A stretch of 64,000 bases of DNA from Lates calcarifer. Its lineage: Eukaryota; Chordata; Actinopteri; Centropomidae. Positions 61,550 through 64,000 of this stretch are shown here, in pieces (positions within the stretch are counted from its first letter, which is position 1; the number at the start of each line of letters is the position of its first letter). The stretch is taken from assembly GCF_001640805.2 (NCBI RefSeq), contig NC_066844.1:1730008-1794007 (forward strand). The letters are read 5' to 3'. The translations under genes and the position numbers were made by a program. The notes under the pieces were generated by a model. That model was not told where the DNA came from. It saw only the letters and a program-made list of their open reading frames with translations, and did not search any database.

Positions 61550-61550
<1 letters not shown>

Positions 61551-64000
61551 GTCAGCATGTGTCACACTGACAATAAAACCATGAACAACACAACACTAAA
61601 CTCTGCACGCTTCATTAGACCACAAAGACAAACACTATTAATCTCATAATGGTCACAATCATTTACAACGTGTTGGCATCTTCACCACAAATGGAACCAT
61701 TGTGGAGAAGTCTGAACCAATTACTATGAGACCAGTGGAACAGATTTACCCTCCGCCGAACAACAAAGGTGGCTCCACCAGTTTTCTTATTGTTAAAAGT
61801 GTCTCGATCCACTCCTCGGTGGAAAGTGTTAGCATTTAGCTCAACCACAATTGAACCAGTGACCTCCTACTGAGTCCTTAATGACCACATCGTGTAGAGA
61901 AACCCCCAGCAGAACTGTGAACTCTGGGAACCTTGAACTGCAGCAGCACACAAAAAAAATCAAGGGTGGGAGAGGGAAAAGACAGAGAGAGGCAGAAAGA
62001 AATCGAAGATATGTAGAGGAGAAGAAAGGAAGGGGCAGAGCGAGGGCGAGCGAGCAGCAGATCCTGACCCTGGCTTGTTGTGTTGATGTTTTCTCTGGCT
62101 GCTCGTCAGTTTGAGCTGCACTCACTCTGGGGGTTCGTGAGAAACTGATGCTCAAAGGCAGGCAGGCAGGCAGGGTGGAGAGAGGAGGGTGAATAATGGA
62201 GGAGAGGATGAGGGGAGACAAGACAGAGCAGAGGAGAGGAAAGAGATTATGTTAAAGAAACCATAGTTTCTTGGATAAACATGGAGGACAAAGACATCAG
62301 ATAGAGAAGCTCTGACAGCAGTGCAGTGGGATAAAATGAAAAAAGACTCATAGTTTTATGGCCACGTAAAAAATAATCACAAATCTGACTAAATCTGAAA
62401 CTGAAACTACAAGAAAACAGTTTCTGCTGCTGAATCTCAGTCCCAATGGAAAAATCCCCTTCAGGATTCAGGGTCAAATATCACTGACTCGCTGAAAAGA
62501 TGCCAGCCTCGGTTTTTCGGGGCAGAGCTGATTACTGACCAGTTGCTTGTAAATGTGGGTTTTAGCGTAATCAGGTTAAAGCAGTTCATGTCAACTTGTT
62601 CTCCAATTTCATGCTCTAAAACAGATTTCTCAGAACAATGAGGACAAACCAGAAACAGGTGGTTTCTTGTGGGAAAAACACAAGACAAAGACAGAAATGA
62701 CAAGAAGGAAAACTACAGTGCAAATCACCATAGAAATCAGCTCTGATGAAACACACCGGCAGCAACAACTCCAGAGCCCACTGTTCCCCCTCTGCCCTGC
62801 GGTGCAGCATTTCCCACCTCTTATCAACACCTGACCTCCACGTCCACCTGTGCACCTGCTCCCTATCCCCTCATCAACCCCTCAGCACACATCATATACC
62901 TGCTGCCTGTCTCTCTGTTTCCTGCCTGATCCTCTAACGTGCCTTCAGCCTTCTGTTCCCTGCCTGCCTGTGTTATGACCTTTTGCTTGACACAGTTACC
63001 TTAACACAAGTGGTACAGGTAACATGTATTTTAAAGCCTCTGTTGACATTTCTGTACTCCACAGTGAGCTGAAGAGTTTGAACAGTAGAGTAGCAGTGAG
63101 TGAGTGAACAGCTGAGCGATGCTGTAAAACTGAGCCACAAAGTGGACTTGAGTTCAGCCAGAGTTTCTACAAGCAGAATCATGTTGCTGCTGTTTGTCTG
63201 CGGAGATGAAACTTAAGATCTGAAAATAAACTGAAACAGTGCAGCAAATGGTAATAACAGCAGATCAGCACTGATGTATGTTAGTAACACACAGCCACAG
63301 ACAGACTGACTCTGAGCTCAGGGGACACAGACCAACCACATCCAGATACTCTGAACTGAACTGAAACCAGCCTGGACAACCAGCATCCTATGCACCTATC
63401 CAACAGTGAGCCAACAGGAGAGATTTCCTCTTTAATATTTATATAATTACATCTAAAACTTTACCTTGGGTGTGTGTTATTTTTTGCCATGAGGATACCT
63501 GACCACACACATATAACAGACTTAGGTAGAAATGTGTGTGTGTGTCTTACCTGTGTCCAAAAACTCAATTAAATCATTTTGCATTTTTTCACACTCTGCA
63601 GCTCCTCAAACAAACATCACCAACTACAACACGGCCAGTTTGCTCTTAAATATCACAGCAACCAGCCAAACTACTAACTTTTCAGTTTTTCTGATATTAA
63701 CATTAATTATTTAATCAGTTCCCTAAACCAGCTTTCATGAAAAATCCTTTCATTTTTCTGGTTGTAAAACAAACGGGAGGAATTCTGCAAAGACTGAAAT
63801 TTTAATAAATGTTTGAGCTGAATGTAGAAATGATGTTCAAACCCCCACGAGAGCCAGTTTGTCTCAGAGGAGGTGCCTTTCCTATTGAAGGGACCTTGAA
63901 CGAGACATTAAATCCTCTCTGAATGAAAGAGTTAACCCTATAATACAGCTCCAGCTGATCCATTACAGCCACTGAAAGCTTATTAAACTTACCTGACTGG
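61550..64000. other. Gene-free window end
   Basis: No supported gene. 62160-62175 has four GGCA units, and 62790-62970 is a C-rich stretch with repeated CACCTG/CCTGCCTG phrases similar to the repeat near 22180-22330. Confidence 0.5.

Overview
This is a vertebrate nuclear window, almost certainly from a teleost (percomorph-like) fish. Genes are split into short exons with GT-AG introns. Intergenic DNA is AT-leaning and crowded with (CA)n microsatellites. The repeats are of fish types: a Tc1-like 5' remnant, a LINE remnant, a tRNA-derived SINE, and short elements ending in CAGTGGTGGAAAGTA or CAGTGGTTCCCAA. I see no bacterial, plasmid, CRISPR or prophage content.

Three protein genes are supported. 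(1) 1110-2822 (+): the last four coding exons of a sialomucin of the podocalyxin/endoglycan group, best matched to podxl2, with the transmembrane segment, conserved tail and C-terminal DTHL PDZ ligand. (2) 9460-9723 (+): blcap, a complete 87-residue intronless CDS, with a likely 5'UTR exon from 9222, a possible first exon ending at 6823 and a poly(A) signal at 11310. (3) 33901-15574 (-): ripor3 (FAM65C family). I reconstructed 24 coding exons whose phases all agree: 3069 coding bases, 1022 residues, start and stop present. A possible upstream exon lies at 45641-45672.

Layout: 1-1.1 kb podxl2 intron; 1.1-2.8 kb podxl2 exons; 2.8-6.6 kb repeats, including a 20-bp minisatellite; 6.7-11.3 kb blcap; 11.3-15.5 kb intergenic and the ripor3 3' side, with MITE-like and Tc1-like remnants; 15.5-33.9 kb ripor3; 33.9-64 kb no confident gene, mainly repeats, a mariner transposase remnant and a foldback element. 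blcap and ripor3 both lie on human chromosome 20, so their proximity fits conserved linkage. The three genes do not form a pathway: one is a membrane mucin, one a small membrane protein linked to growth control, and one a RHO-linked regulator of cell polarity.

I did not find a new biological system. The points most worth a second look are the conserved candidate RNA-editing codons of blcap, CA and GA tracts sitting directly after several ripor3 splice donors, a coding poly-Glu microsatellite beside a pair of competing donors, the structured minisatellites, and several small mobile-element remnants.
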